Below are positions 9,254 through 18,308 of a DNA stretch of 64,000 nt, one piece after another. A program made the position numbers and the translations under genes. Positions within the stretch are counted from its first letter, which is position 1. The number at the start of each line of letters is the position of its first letter. Location: the NCBI GenBank assembly GCA_038748775.1, contig JBCDIT010000006.1, positions 62,001 through 126,000 of the forward strand, read 5' to 3'. A model generated the notes under the pieces. The model was not told the origin of the DNA. It saw nothing but the letters and a program-made list of their open reading frames with translations, and did no database searches. This stretch comes from DAIQNV01 sp038748775. GTDB lineage: Bacteria; Planctomycetota; Phycisphaerae; Phycisphaerales; UBA1924.

Positions 9254-9887
9254 GCGCGGAGTGTAGAGCCCCGCCGATGACAGCCGCTTGCGTCCAACGG
9301 TCGCGCTCGCGCCGGGCCAGTTCTCCGGGCTTGCTGTCCAGGTTCACGGCCCACCAGACAGCGTCCATCGGCGCTCCCAGGTCGGCCGCGAGGTCCGCGA
9401 CTTGGTCGTCTTCGAGATCGACCAAAGGCGTCTCGATCGTCACCCCCGGGCCGTCGGCGTCGAGTTCGGTCAGCCGCGTGACGAGCAGCGCCCGGTCAAC
9501 GATCCGGGCCGCGTCATGAACCTCAACGCCTCCCGTCGCCCGGTCGACGCCCGCCCGAGCCGGCCAAATCACGCGCCGCAGACCCAGTTCACCAGCGATC
9601 GCCCCAGCGCGGAGCAAGAGCGCCGAATCAAACTCGCCCGTCGACGCGGCTGATGCCGGAACCCTCGCCGATACGGCCCCGAGCTTGAGCAGCGTCCGCT
9701 GGCGTTCGGCGGCCGCCGCGGCGGTCTCGCGGACCATGTCGGCCCCCTCGAAACGCCCCGGAACCACCCACAGGTAGGCATGCCGGTCGGTCGGCAGCCC
9801 CGCCCGCTCCACGGCCATCGCGGCCGCGACCAGGCCTTCGAGGCTGCCATCACTCAGGACCAACGCCGGCGGGGTGGTGTCGTGCAT
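9219..9887 (-). CDS. QueC-like protein with a degenerate PP-loop
   Basis: 222 residues from ATG 9887 (MHDTTPPALVLSDG). The outline recalls 7-cyano-7-deazaguanine synthase: an N-terminal strand and loop, and a late IETPLVDLEDDQVADLAADLG segment matching QueC's ETPL...DL...LA.. region. The catalytic features are missing: the ATP PP-loop SGGxDS is replaced by SDGSLEG, and the C-terminal cysteines that hold zinc in QueC are absent. It may be a pseudoenzyme or a divergent member with another job. It overlaps proS by 35 bases. The assignment rests on pattern only. Confidence 0.45.
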   Translation of the reverse strand: MHDTTPPALVLSDGSLEGLVAAAMAVERAGLPTDRHAYLWVVPGRFEGADMVRETAAAAAERQRTLLKLGAVSARVPASAASTGEFDSALLLRAGAIAGELGLRRVIWPARAGVDRATGGVEVHDAARIVDRALLVTRLTELDADGPGVTIETPLVDLEDDQVADLAADLGAPMDAVWWAVNLDSKPGELARRERDRWTQAAVIGGALHSAHDRNRDADVLA

Positions 9888-10010
9888 GTTCTGGATATCG
9901 TCCCGAACCGCCGGTTTCCCCCACTCTGATCCCCCACTCCGGCGCCCACTTCGGCCCGCAACTTGTTCCCTCGGCTTGTTTACGCCAAGGGGCTCAATCG
10001 AAAGGCAGAC

Positions 10011-10766
10011 ATGGACCCGAGCCCGCTCGAACCCGCCCTCGCCAAGCTCCGAACCGCCCTGAACGATGCCCAGCACGTCGTGGTCCTCACCGGCTCGGGC
10101 GTCTCCGCCGAGAGCAAGATCCCGACCTTCCGCGACGCGATGGAAGGGCTCTGGAAGGACTTCGACCCACAAACCCTCGCTACCCCCGAGGCGTTCGAGG
10201 CCGATCCCGGTCGCGTCACCCGGTGGTACGACTGGCGCCGCCTGAAATGCGCCGAAGCGCAGCCCAACCCGGGCCATCTCGCGCTCGCCGAGATCCAGAC
10301 ACAGACCCTCGCCCGGGGGGCCAGCTTCACCCTGCTCACCCAGAACGTCGACGGGCTCCACCAAAGGGCCGGCTCGACCGACGTCGTCGAACTCCACGGC
10401 TCGATCATGGCTTGGCGAGGCGTCGATTCGGGCGAGCCTGCGGAGTTGCCCGAGGGCCCCTTCGAGTCGTTCCCGCCGACATCGGCTTCGGGCGAGATCA
10501 TTCGGCCGTCGGTTGTGTGGTTCGGGGAGATGCTGCCCGAGGAAGCCCTGAGGCGGAGCTTTGACGCGCTCGAACGGTGCGACCTTTTCATGACCATCGG
10601 GACGTCAAGCGTGGTGCACCCAGCCGCGGGATTCGTCCACAACGCCAGGGCCAACGACGCGTTCATCGCCGAGGTCAACCCGGACGACACGCCGATCTCG
10701 CCGCTCGTCAACACAACGATCCGGGCCAAGTCGGGCGAGGCATTGCCTTTATTACTTCGAGCGTGA
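10011..10766 (+). CDS. Sir2-family NAD-dependent deacylase lacking zinc cysteines
   Basis: 251 residues. NAD-binding GSGVSAESKIPTFRDAMEGLW opens the Rossmann fold. TQNVDGLHQRAG and the catalytic His in VELHGS are present, and GTSSVVHPAAGF and EVNPD close the nucleotide pocket. A YDWRR element carries the Tyr-x-x-Arg spacing that marks class III (desuccinylase-type) sirtuins. Between ELHGS and RPSVVWFGEMLPEE there should be four zinc-binding cysteines; there are none here. It presumably removes acyl groups from protein lysines in the cytoplasm. ATG 10011 follows a GAAAGG ribosome site. A fragment of a second copy lies at 11770-11979. Confidence 0.82.
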   Translation: MDPSPLEPALAKLRTALNDAQHVVVLTGSGVSAESKIPTFRDAMEGLWKDFDPQTLATPEAFEADPGRVTRWYDWRRLKCAEAQPNPGHLALAEIQTQTLARGASFTLLTQNVDGLHQRAGSTDVVELHGSIMAWRGVDSGEPAELPEGPFESFPPTSASGEIIRPSVVWFGEMLPEEALRRSFDALERCDLFMTIGTSSVVHPAAGFVHNARANDAFIAEVNPDDTPISPLVNTTIRAKSGEALPLLLRA

Positions 10767-10824
10767 GATCAAGGTCGATTCCGGCCGCGATTGGACTCGG
10801 AAGAGTTCTCGGTACACTCCGAAT

Positions 10825-11547
10825 GTGAGTTCCGCAAACGCCAAACACGATTCCGCCGGTCTTGGCAACGAACCTCTCAGGCGTCAACCACGCCGCCGCA
10901 AGCCGCACCCGCTCGACCTCACGGCGTTCTTTGCGGCGCTGGCCGCGTTTGTTCTGTCCTCGGCGACGCTTCCGCGTAATCCGGGGCTGTCCGGCGAGGC
11001 CGTCGCCGTCGATTCCCATGACAACGGGTCGGCCGATGACCAACGCAGAGCTAGTGAAGCCGTCGGCGAGTTCCTGGGAGAAGTCGCGATCGAGTTCGCG
11101 AGTACCGTCAAGGACAGGGTCAAAGAGAAGATCACCGAGAAGATACAGAGCGAGGGCGAAGCGGATCTGGAGGCAGGGTCCGAGTCAGACCTGGGTTCGG
11201 ATGTGGAGGCTGAGCCCGACACGATCGTCACGGACGCCCACGCGTCGAGCGAGCCCAATGCGGACGCCTCGACGGAACAGACCGCCCGGGCTCAAGCGGA
11301 GCCCCCCACAGAACCTCGGTCGGTGTCCACGGAGTTGATCGCCGGCGCGGTGGCCATCGGGCTCGCCGGCATGGCCTTCGCCTACGGGCGGAACCGTGCT
11401 CTGGCGCTGTCGGCCGCGGGACTTGGTGTGGCCGCCATTCTCATGCAGATGCTTTGGATTGTCGCGACGATGCTCGCGATCATCGCGTTCTGCGTGCTGC
11501 TGGCTCCGGTGCACGCTCTGACCACCACGACGCCGGGACGTGCGTAG
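10825..11547 (+). CDS. Predicted inner-membrane protein, unknown
   Basis: 240 residues from a GTG start at 10825. A basic N-terminus (RRQPRRRKPH) precedes one hydrophobic helix at about 33-50 (AFFAALAAFVLSSATL). Then comes a long acidic, alanine- and serine-rich linker (about 60-165), and two or three closely packed helices at the C-terminus (IAGAVAIGLAGMAFAYG, then LGVAAILMQMLWIVATMLAIIAFCVLL). The layout suggests a membrane anchor with a disordered periplasmic or cytoplasmic loop. No family was recognised. It follows the sirtuin gene by 58 bases and may share its transcript. Confidence 0.65.
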   Translation: MSSANAKHDSAGLGNEPLRRQPRRRKPHPLDLTAFFAALAAFVLSSATLPRNPGLSGEAVAVDSHDNGSADDQRRASEAVGEFLGEVAIEFASTVKDRVKEKITEKIQSEGEADLEAGSESDLGSDVEAEPDTIVTDAHASSEPNADASTEQTARAQAEPPTEPRSVSTELIAGAVAIGLAGMAFAYGRNRALALSAAGLGVAAILMQMLWIVATMLAIIAFCVLLAPVHALTTTTPGRA

Positions 11548-11565
11548 GCGTCTCGTCCTTCGCGT

Positions 11566-11778
11566 TCACCCGCCGAGTTCAACGCTCGCCATCGACGACT
11601 GCTCGGCGCCCGACGGCTTGAGCACGCTCCGACAGAGCACAACTTCGCGAACTTCCACGGGCGCGAGTTCGACGGTCGTCGGAGCGATGTTCCCTGGCCC
11701 GGTCGCCCGCGCGAGCGTGAGGTGAAGGACGAACCGATCGGCGGTCTCCGTCCTCGGCGAGCGGGCGAGGCGGGCGAG
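11566..11778 (-). pseudogene. 3' fragment of a second thpR copy
   Basis: In the leftward frame this stretch reads KLARLARSPRTETADRFVLH, then LTLARATG and ends REVVLCRSVLKPSGAEQ plus a short tail. It is closely similar to the last 70 residues of thpR at 4928-5476 (RLARSPRSNAADRYVPHLTL ... REVVLCRSVLKPSGAE). Only the C-terminal third exists, with the second catalytic HLTL motif but not the first, so it cannot be a complete enzyme. It ends exactly where the sirtuin fragment on the opposite strand begins. Confidence 0.75.
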
Positions 11779-11979
11779 CTTCGATGCGTTGTCGCGTTGC
11801 GACCCGTTCATGAGCGTCGGCACCTCCAGCGAGGTGGACCGGCCGCCGGCTTCGTGAACAACGCGCGAGAGGACAACGCCATCATCGCAGAGGTGAATCC
11901 CGATGCGACGACGATCTCGTCGGTGGTCAACATCGCGGTCCGGGCCAAGTCGGGCGAGGCGCTGCCAAAGCTGCTCTGA
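11770..11979 (+). pseudogene. 3' fragment of a second sirtuin copy, frameshifted
   Basis: Rightward text from about 11770 reads ASFDALSRCDPFMSVGTSSEV in one phase. It then changes phase and continues PAAGFVNNAREDNAIIAEVN to AKSGEALPKLL, with TGA after 11976. This parallels the last 75 residues of the sirtuin at 10011-10766 (SFDALERCDLFMTIGTSSVV, PAAGFVHNARANDAFIAEVN, AKSGEALPLLL). The frameshift is near 11832. The fragment starts head to head with the thpR fragment. The remaining 11980-12078 holds only the hutH leader. Confidence 0.75.
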
Positions 11980-12078
11980 GCGTCTTAAGGCCAACGACGC
12001 AGCCCGGTCACCTCTCGGTACGCTCTCAAGGACTCCGGGGGGCCACGGGAAGTCACCGGAGGGATTCGGAGATACACC

Positions 12079-13602
12079 ATGGCGAAACTCATACTTGACG
12101 GTGGCCCCCTCAGCCGTGAGCACGTGATCGCCGTCGCCAAGGGCACCTCAAACGTTGGCGTTGGCCCGACGGCGGGCCAGCGGCTCGCAGAAAGCCGTGC
12201 CGCGCTTGAGTTTGCGGCCGGCGACGGCCGGACCGTCTATGGCGTGAACACCGGCTTCGGGAGCTTCGCCCGCCAGCGGATCAGTACCGACCAACTCCAT
12301 GAACTCCAGCGCAACCTCATCCGCTCGCACGCCGCCGGTGTGGGTGAGCCGCTCTCTGAAGACGTGGTCCGGGGGATGCTGGTCGTGCTCGCCGCGTCGC
12401 TTTGCCGTGGGGCGTCGGGCGTCCGGCCTGTGCTCGTCGAGGCGATCTGCGGCCTGCTCAATCGGGGCGTCACCCCGGTCGTGCCGGAGTCGGGTTCGGT
12501 CGGCGCGTCGGGAGACCTGGCTCCGCTCGCCCACAGCGCGCTCGTGCTCATGGGTGAGGGTGAGGCGTTCTTCGAGGGCAAACGGATCGCTGGTGGTGAC
12601 GCCCTTCGGGCCGCTGGGCTCGACTCGACCGAGCTCGAAGCCAAGGAAGGGCTGGCGCTGATCAACGGGACGCACCTGATGTCGGCAAGGCTCGCACTCA
12701 TCGTCGAGGGCATCGAGCGGCTCTGGCCGGCGACGCTCGCGGCCGCCGCGATGAGTCTCGATGCGTGTCGTTCGACGGACTCGTTCTTGCACCCCGAGGT
12801 GTACGAGCTCCGCGGACACCCGGAGTGCGCTGAGGTCGCCGAGCGGTTCCGGGGCTTGCTCGAAGGCAGCGAGATCATCCCAAGCCACGCAAACGCCGAC
12901 GACCCGAGGGTCCAGGACCCCTATTCGATCAGGTGCGCCCCGATCGTTCTCGGCTCGGCGCTGTCATCGATCCGCTACGCGCAACTCGCCTTGGAACGCG
13001 AACTCGGGGCGGTGACCGACAATCCCTTGCTGGTCCACGAGGACGAGGGCGAGCCGGCCCGTGTGGTTTCGGCGGGCAATTTCCACGGCATGCCCATGGC
13101 CATCCCGCTCGACGTGTGCGCCATCGCGCTCGCGCACGTCGCCGGCATCGCGGAGCGACGGGTCGATCACATGCTCAGCGCGATCGATGAACAGACCAAC
13201 CTGCGTCCGTTCCTCAGTCCCGTTCCGGGATTGCACTCGGGCTACATGATTGCCCAATACACGGCGGCGGCGCTGTGCAACGAACTCATCGGGCTCTCGA
13301 TGCCGGCGAGCGTGAGCAACCTGACCACGAGCGCCGCGATGGAAGACTACAACTCGTTCGGTCCACGCGCGGCCGCGAAGGCAGCGCGGGGCGTCCATCT
13401 CACCACAAGAGTGGTGGCGATCGAACTGCTGTGCGCCGCGCAGGCCCTGGAGGCCCACCGGCCATTGAAGAGTGGTAAGGGCGTTGAGAGAGCGCACGCA
13501 TTGGTGCGCGCGTCGGTCGCCCCGCTCACCGAAGATCGACCGCCTTCACCTGATATCGAGGCGCTCGCGGGTTTGATCGAGGACGGATCGTTCGCGAACT
13601 AG
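12079..13602 (+). CDS. hutH: Histidine ammonia-lyase
   Basis: 507 residues. The self-forming MIO cofactor triad Ala-Ser-Gly lies in SVGASGDLAPLAHSAL at about 141-156. YGVNTGFGSFA near 55 and the late TTSAAMEDYNSFG are also family signatures. It removes ammonia from histidine to give urocanate, the first step of the Hut pathway whose next enzymes are encoded from 15660. A purine-rich GGAGGGATTCGGAGA lies 7-22 bases before ATG 12079. It is separated from hutU by an unrelated gene on the other strand, so it must have its own promoter. Confidence 0.96.
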   Translation: MAKLILDGGPLSREHVIAVAKGTSNVGVGPTAGQRLAESRAALEFAAGDGRTVYGVNTGFGSFARQRISTDQLHELQRNLIRSHAAGVGEPLSEDVVRGMLVVLAASLCRGASGVRPVLVEAICGLLNRGVTPVVPESGSVGASGDLAPLAHSALVLMGEGEAFFEGKRIAGGDALRAAGLDSTELEAKEGLALINGTHLMSARLALIVEGIERLWPATLAAAAMSLDACRSTDSFLHPEVYELRGHPECAEVAERFRGLLEGSEIIPSHANADDPRVQDPYSIRCAPIVLGSALSSIRYAQLALERELGAVTDNPLLVHEDEGEPARVVSAGNFHGMPMAIPLDVCAIALAHVAGIAERRVDHMLSAIDEQTNLRPFLSPVPGLHSGYMIAQYTAAALCNELIGLSMPASVSNLTTSAAMEDYNSFGPRAAAKAARGVHLTTRVVAIELLCAAQALEAHRPLKSGKGVERAHALVRASVAPLTEDRPPSPDIEALAGLIEDGSFAN

Positions 13603-13726
13603 ACCAGGTTTCATCGCTCCGCAGAGGCCTCCAGCCGCACATTCGCTCACAAAGGCCGCGTCGGAGAGAATCCGCCGGGCCTCCCGTTGCGCCCGACGCG
13701 ACACCCTTAGCGAAAGCGGTCTGATC

Positions 13727-15472
13727 TCATTCTTCAAGCAGCGGAACGAGGGCGGCTCCGACGCCTGCGGCGATCAAGCCAACGCCATCGTGACCCGCGA
13801 GCATGGCCGCGTTCACAAGGACTGATCGGTCGGTCGTGACATGGGTGACGAAGTCTTCGCCCTCCCATGTCGCGAACGAGAGCGACGGCTGGATGCCGTC
13901 CATGAACTCTCGAAACGAAGGCATGAGCACACCCGGCTCCCGACCGGTGGGATCGGTAGGGTTCCGTAACGCGTTCGCGAACCCCGACAGAGCGAGGCCC
14001 ACGAAGGCATAGCCCTTGGACGCGAAGCGCGCGTTGTCGATGAAAGACAGGCTCTGGATGCCCTCGCGAGGCATGCGGGTCGCGGCGGCGTTGATGAACG
14101 TCGGGTTGCTACCCAAATAGGAGAGGGGGTTCTTGAGTTGGTCGAGAGCTGCGACCAATGCGACCGGGGTTGCGGCGACGACGAGGCGATCGCCCTCTAC
14201 GGTCCACGAGACCTCGGCAGGGATGGGGAGCCCGGGGAACACGAGTGTCTTGAAGGTGTGCCGGTCAATCGTTCGCTCGATCACGCGAACGTACCCGTTC
14301 GCTTCTTCGGCGGCGAGGCGGTTTCCGAATCTTAACAGCGTGTCGACGTTATCGTCGAACAGGTCGGGATCTCTCAGTTCGGTGATGAACACGCTCGAGA
14401 GGACCCCGCCGCCACCCGTCGAATCAGACTGATAGAACATGAACCGTGGACCGAAGTTCTCGAGGAAGGCCTCGTTGAGATCGACGCCCAACTGCGCTTC
14501 AAACTCTCGAATCGGGTCCTCGCCTTCGAATTCGGCGAGGGCCTTTCGGGCTTCGAGAAGCTGAACAAGTGAGATCGGGCCGGCGACCGCGACGGTGGCA
14601 TCCCTCGGGATCGCGCGGAAATCACGCTGCGAGAAAACCACGTCGGGCGAGAACCCCTGGATCGCTGCGAAGCCTCGGAAGTCACGCCCACGGGTCGTGA
14701 CATGGAGGTTGTCCCGGTCGACTCCGACCGCGAAATCAAATATTGGAGCGTTCGCGCCGATCGCGCCGGAAGCGATCAGTTGCTGCCTGATCTCTGGTGC
14801 CTGGGCCTGAAGAAGCGGTGCCAGGGGAGCCAAGATCTCCCGAACATTTGTATGGAGCGAGAAGATCGGCTCCACGTCATCGGGCAGATCGAATCGCTGC
14901 ACGTCACCTGGCACGGCGTTCTCGAAGCCAATGCTGAGCACTGCGGAATCATCGGATACCGTGACCGGGGCCGGTCCGAACGGTGTCTGTAATGCGAGGG
15001 TGTCGTTGACCATCGAAGTCGCGAGCCCAAACGGCTCCAGCATGCCGAGGGTTCGGTCGATGAAGCGACCGGCGTCGCGCTCGCCCGTCGGATCGGTCCA
15101 CGTCATCGCACCGTACCCGAGCGGTCCGTTCCCGGGCGCGACGATCAGACCAAAGCCGCCTGTGAGGGCTTGCCAAGCAAGGTCGACGCCTTGGGCGACC
15201 CGGGCCGCTTCGAGCGGATCATCTCCGCTCACGAGCGCTACCTCAACAGGCACTTCGACCAGGCGTTCGGCGAGCCAGGGCAGGGCGTCGTAAAGAGCCC
15301 GGTCTTTCTCGGCCGGCGTCACGTGCTCGATGCCCTTGAATCGAAGATCAAAGATCGCCCCCTCCTGTGCGGTTGCCGGTGTGCCGAGCCCCGCGATGGC
15401 GACTATTGAGAGGACGAGAGCCTTGGCGGGTCGGCGGACGTCGCCGTTTCGGCGGGAGCGGATGGGTCGCAT
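13727..15472 (-). CDS. Secreted protein of unknown function (DUF3352-like)
   Basis: About 581 residues from ATG 15472 (MRPIRSRRNG), preferred over the ORF start at 15499 because it puts the basic n-region directly before the hydrophobic signal ALVLSIVAIAGLGTPATAQ. The mature part alternates beta-rich segments such as DATVAVAGPISLVQLLEARKA and WTVEGDRLVVAATPVALVAAL, which recall DUF3352-type proteins of planctomycetes; I am not certain of the family. A hydrophobic, glycine-rich C-terminus (GHDGVGLIAAGVGAALVPL) may be a membrane or secretion element. It lies in opposite orientation between hutH and hutU. The 124 bases to hutH show no convincing terminator. Confidence 0.6.
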   Translation of the reverse strand: MRPIRSRRNGDVRRPAKALVLSIVAIAGLGTPATAQEGAIFDLRFKGIEHVTPAEKDRALYDALPWLAERLVEVPVEVALVSGDDPLEAARVAQGVDLAWQALTGGFGLIVAPGNGPLGYGAMTWTDPTGERDAGRFIDRTLGMLEPFGLATSMVNDTLALQTPFGPAPVTVSDDSAVLSIGFENAVPGDVQRFDLPDDVEPIFSLHTNVREILAPLAPLLQAQAPEIRQQLIASGAIGANAPIFDFAVGVDRDNLHVTTRGRDFRGFAAIQGFSPDVVFSQRDFRAIPRDATVAVAGPISLVQLLEARKALAEFEGEDPIREFEAQLGVDLNEAFLENFGPRFMFYQSDSTGGGGVLSSVFITELRDPDLFDDNVDTLLRFGNRLAAEEANGYVRVIERTIDRHTFKTLVFPGLPIPAEVSWTVEGDRLVVAATPVALVAALDQLKNPLSYLGSNPTFINAAATRMPREGIQSLSFIDNARFASKGYAFVGLALSGFANALRNPTDPTGREPGVLMPSFREFMDGIQPSLSFATWEGEDFVTHVTTDRSVLVNAAMLAGHDGVGLIAAGVGAALVPLLEE

Positions 15473-15508
15473 TGGCTTTTCTCCGGTCGTGAGACTCAAA
15501 CCACGAGC

Positions 15509-15536
15509 TTGTGTTGGCCGATGTTACGAGTATAAG
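15509..15536 (+). promoter_or_regulatory. Possible sigma70-type promoter for hutU
   Basis: TTGTGT (15509-15514) and TATAAG (15531-15536) are separated by 16 bases in the 187-base divergent region ahead of hutU. The -10 box matches five of six consensus bases; the -35 matches only TTG. It would start transcription about 115 bases before ATG 15660. No operator palindrome typical of HutC was seen. Confidence 0.3.
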
Positions 15537-15659
15537 GCGAACCCGAGCCTCGGCCGATGACACGTCACTTCGGGATTTGGGGCAATGTCTTGCAGCGGAC
15601 GCGTCGAGACGTAGACTCAAACAGATTCGACGGTCCATTCTGAGGAGGCCTTCACGCCC

Positions 15660-17375
15660 ATGACCGCGACCATCACCGACGCCCTGACCCGCACGGTTCG
15701 AGCTCCTCGCGGAATCGAAAGGACCTGCTCGACGTGGCAGGCTGAAGCGGCGATGCGCATGTTGATGAACAACCTCGATCCCGAGGTGGCAGAGGCCCCC
15801 GAGCGTCTCGTGGTGTACGGCGGCCGGGGACAGGCGGCTCGCGACTGGGCCAGCTTCGACGCGATCGTCGACACGCTGAAACGCCTCGCGGCCGACGAAA
15901 CCCTGCTCGTCCAATCAGGCAAGCCCGTCGGCGTTGTGCGCACTCACGCGGACGCTCCGCGTGTGCTGATCGCCAACTCGAACTTGGTCCCCCACTGGGC
16001 CACACAGGAACACTTCGACGAACTCGCGGCGAAGGGCCTGATGATGTACGGCCAGATGACCGCCGGATCGTGGATCTACATCGGGACGCAAGGGATCCTC
16101 CAGGGCACCTACGAGACCTTTGCGGAGTGTGCCAAGGAGCACTTCGGCGGGACGCTCGCGGGTCGTCTTTGCGTTACGGCGGGGTGCGGCGGCATGGGCG
16201 GCGCGCAGCCGCTCGCGGTCACTCTGAACGGGGGAACTTGCCTCATCGCGGACGTCGATCACCTGCGACTCGAACGGCGCAAGCACGATCGGTATCTCGA
16301 TGAAGTTGTGTTCGACACCGATGAAGCCATCGACCGTGCGCTTGAGTTGGCGCACTCGAAGCGTGCGGTTTCGGTTGGCGTTCATTGCAACGCCGTCGAG
16401 TTGCTTGAGCGGATGCTGGCGAGGGGCGTGACGCCCGATGCGTTGACCGATCAAACGTCTGCCCACGATCCACTCGAGGGATACGTTCCCCAGGAGCTTT
16501 GCATTCGTGAGGCGGCTGAGCTGCGCAAGCTGGACCCGGCGAAGTACCAGCAGTTGAGTCTGGCGACGATGGAGCGACACGTGCGGGCGATGGTCGAGTT
16601 GCAGCGCCGAGGGGCGGTGACGTTCGACTACGGGAACAACATCAGGCAGCGTGCAAAGGACCAGGGGTTCGAAGACGCGTTTCAGTTCCCGGGTTTCGTT
16701 CCTGCCTATATCCGCCCTCAGTTTTGTGAAGGCCGCGGCCCGTTCCGATGGGTCGCCCTGTCCGGCGACCAGCGTGATATTTTCGCGACCGACAAGGCGT
16801 TACTCGATCTCTTTCCGGATCACGAGCGGCTCCGGGCCTGGATCCTTGGGTGTCATGCCAATCCAGACGCGTTGCTCGCCGGCGACCTGGATGCCTGCGC
16901 ACCCAGCTTCGACTTCCAGGGGCTGCCCTCCCGGATTTGCTGGCTGGGCTACCGCGAACGCGACAAGGCCGGGGCGGTGTTCAACTCAATGGTTTCCGAC
17001 GGACGGGTGAGCGCTCCGATCGTCATCGGCCGCGACCATCTCGATTGCGGCTCGGTCGCGAGCCCGAACCGCGAAACCGAGGCGATGAAAGACGGCACCG
17101 ACGCGGTCTCCGACTGGGCGATCCTGAACGCGATGGTCAACATCGCCGGCGGGGCCAGTTGGGTGAGTTTCCATCACGGCGGCGGCGTCGGTATCGGGTT
17201 CAGCCAGCACGCCGGCCAGGTGATCGTCGCGGACGGCACTCCGGAGGCGGCGGCTCGGTTGGAACGGGTGCTGACCAACGACCCGGCGATGGGCGTGTTC
17301 CGCCACGTCGATGCGGGGTACGAAGAAGCCCGTTCGTGCGCACTCGAGCGTGGGGCCGACATCCCGATGATGTGA
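15660..17375 (+). CDS. hutU: Urocanate hydratase
   Basis: 571 residues, a little longer than the usual 550-560. Family signatures: LVVYGGRGQAARDWASFDAI near 40, the tightly bound NAD pocket GCGGMGGAQPLAVT near 179, SFHHGGGVGIGFSQHAG near 500, and a Cys within YRERDK/GLPSRICWLGY. It converts urocanate to imidazolonepropionate, step two of histidine breakdown. A strong GAGGAGG lies about 12 bases upstream of the ATG. hutG follows after 60 bases and hutI overlaps hutG, so the three form one operon. Confidence 0.96.
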   Translation: MTATITDALTRTVRAPRGIERTCSTWQAEAAMRMLMNNLDPEVAEAPERLVVYGGRGQAARDWASFDAIVDTLKRLAADETLLVQSGKPVGVVRTHADAPRVLIANSNLVPHWATQEHFDELAAKGLMMYGQMTAGSWIYIGTQGILQGTYETFAECAKEHFGGTLAGRLCVTAGCGGMGGAQPLAVTLNGGTCLIADVDHLRLERRKHDRYLDEVVFDTDEAIDRALELAHSKRAVSVGVHCNAVELLERMLARGVTPDALTDQTSAHDPLEGYVPQELCIREAAELRKLDPAKYQQLSLATMERHVRAMVELQRRGAVTFDYGNNIRQRAKDQGFEDAFQFPGFVPAYIRPQFCEGRGPFRWVALSGDQRDIFATDKALLDLFPDHERLRAWILGCHANPDALLAGDLDACAPSFDFQGLPSRICWLGYRERDKAGAVFNSMVSDGRVSAPIVIGRDHLDCGSVASPNRETEAMKDGTDAVSDWAILNAMVNIAGGASWVSFHHGGGVGIGFSQHAGQVIVADGTPEAAARLERVLTNDPAMGVFRHVDAGYEEARSCALERGADIPMM

Positions 17376-17435
17376 CGGCTGTCGCACCACAGATACGAAC
17401 CGCGTGCGGGTCGGCGTGTTCGGTAAACTCGGGTG

Positions 17436-18308
17436 ATGACCGTTCCACACGTGACCCCGCCGTCCTACCCCGTCCGCAAGCCCGGTCGGTTTTCCGCCAC
17501 GATCCGCACCGATGATCCGTCGGGGTGTCGCGTCGGCTTACTCGGTTTGCCGGACGACACCGGTATCAAGATGAACGGTGGTCGGCCCGGCGCCGCCGAG
17601 GGCCCGGCGGCGTTCCGCGAGGCGCTCGCGACGCTCGGCGTGGCGCACCCTGCGGGGTTCGAGTGGCCGTTGGTCTATGACGCTGGCGATGTCGTCGCCG
17701 CTGCGACGTTGGAAGAGACGCACGAGCGTGTGACCTCCGCATCCAAAGCCTTGGTCGATCTCGGGTTGATTCCGATCGGTGTCGGCGGCGGGCACGATCT
17801 GACCTATGCGTTCACCCGCGGCATCATCCCGTCGCTTGAGAACCCCGTCGTCGTGTATTGCGATGCGCACCTCGACGTGCGCGAGACACCGGGGAGCGGG
17901 ATGCCCTTCCGCTGGCTCGCCGATCACTGCGGCGTCAAGGAGTTCCACGTTCACGGCCTCGATCCGTACGCCAATGCGTCGGAGCATCTGAATTGGTTCC
18001 AGTCACATGGTGGTCGGGTCGACCCCTTCGGTCCCCACGATGACTGGCCGGCGGGAGACGTGTGCTTTAGCTTTGATTTGGACGTGCTCGACCAACAGAC
18101 AGCCCCGGGGGTGAGCGCTCCGAACCCGACCGGGTGGAGTTCGGCTCAGGCCGAGCGATGGTGCCATGCGGCGGGGCGGTGCGAGCGGGTTCACTGCCTC
18201 GACATTATGGAACTCAGCCCGCCGCACGATCGTGACGATCGGACGGCAAGGCTCGCGGCTCGCTTGTTCCAGGCGATGCTCCGCGGCGTGGCCGAGCGGC
18301 GTTCGTGA
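17436..18308 (+). CDS. hutG: Formimidoylglutamase / arginase-family hydrolase
   Basis: 290 residues in the ureohydrolase fold. The manganese ligands appear as GVGGGHDLTYA (His), YCDAHLDVRE (DxHxD) and CFSFDLDVLD (DxD; the usual SxDxDxxDP is slightly altered). Given its place between hutU and hutI, the substrate is most likely formiminoglutamate, giving glutamate and formamide. Other arginase-family substrates cannot be excluded from motifs alone. GTG 17433 and ATG 17436 are adjacent starts; I use the ATG. Its TGA overlaps the GTG of hutI. Confidence 0.85.
   Translation: MTVPHVTPPSYPVRKPGRFSATIRTDDPSGCRVGLLGLPDDTGIKMNGGRPGAAEGPAAFREALATLGVAHPAGFEWPLVYDAGDVVAAATLEETHERVTSASKALVDLGLIPIGVGGGHDLTYAFTRGIIPSLENPVVVYCDAHLDVRETPGSGMPFRWLADHCGVKEFHVHGLDPYANASEHLNWFQSHGGRVDPFGPHDDWPAGDVCFSFDLDVLDQQTAPGVSAPNPTGWSSAQAERWCHAAGRCERVHCLDIMELSPPHDRDDRTARLAARLFQAMLRGVAERRS

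Noticed and set aside
7649..9280. A 543-codon rightward frame opposite proS
   Set aside because: Shadow of prolyl-tRNA synthetase; no domain pattern.
13603..13726. Terminator between hutH and the convergent secreted-protein gene
   Set aside because: A GCGTCGG/CCGACGC pairing can be drawn, but the loop is long and there is no T run.
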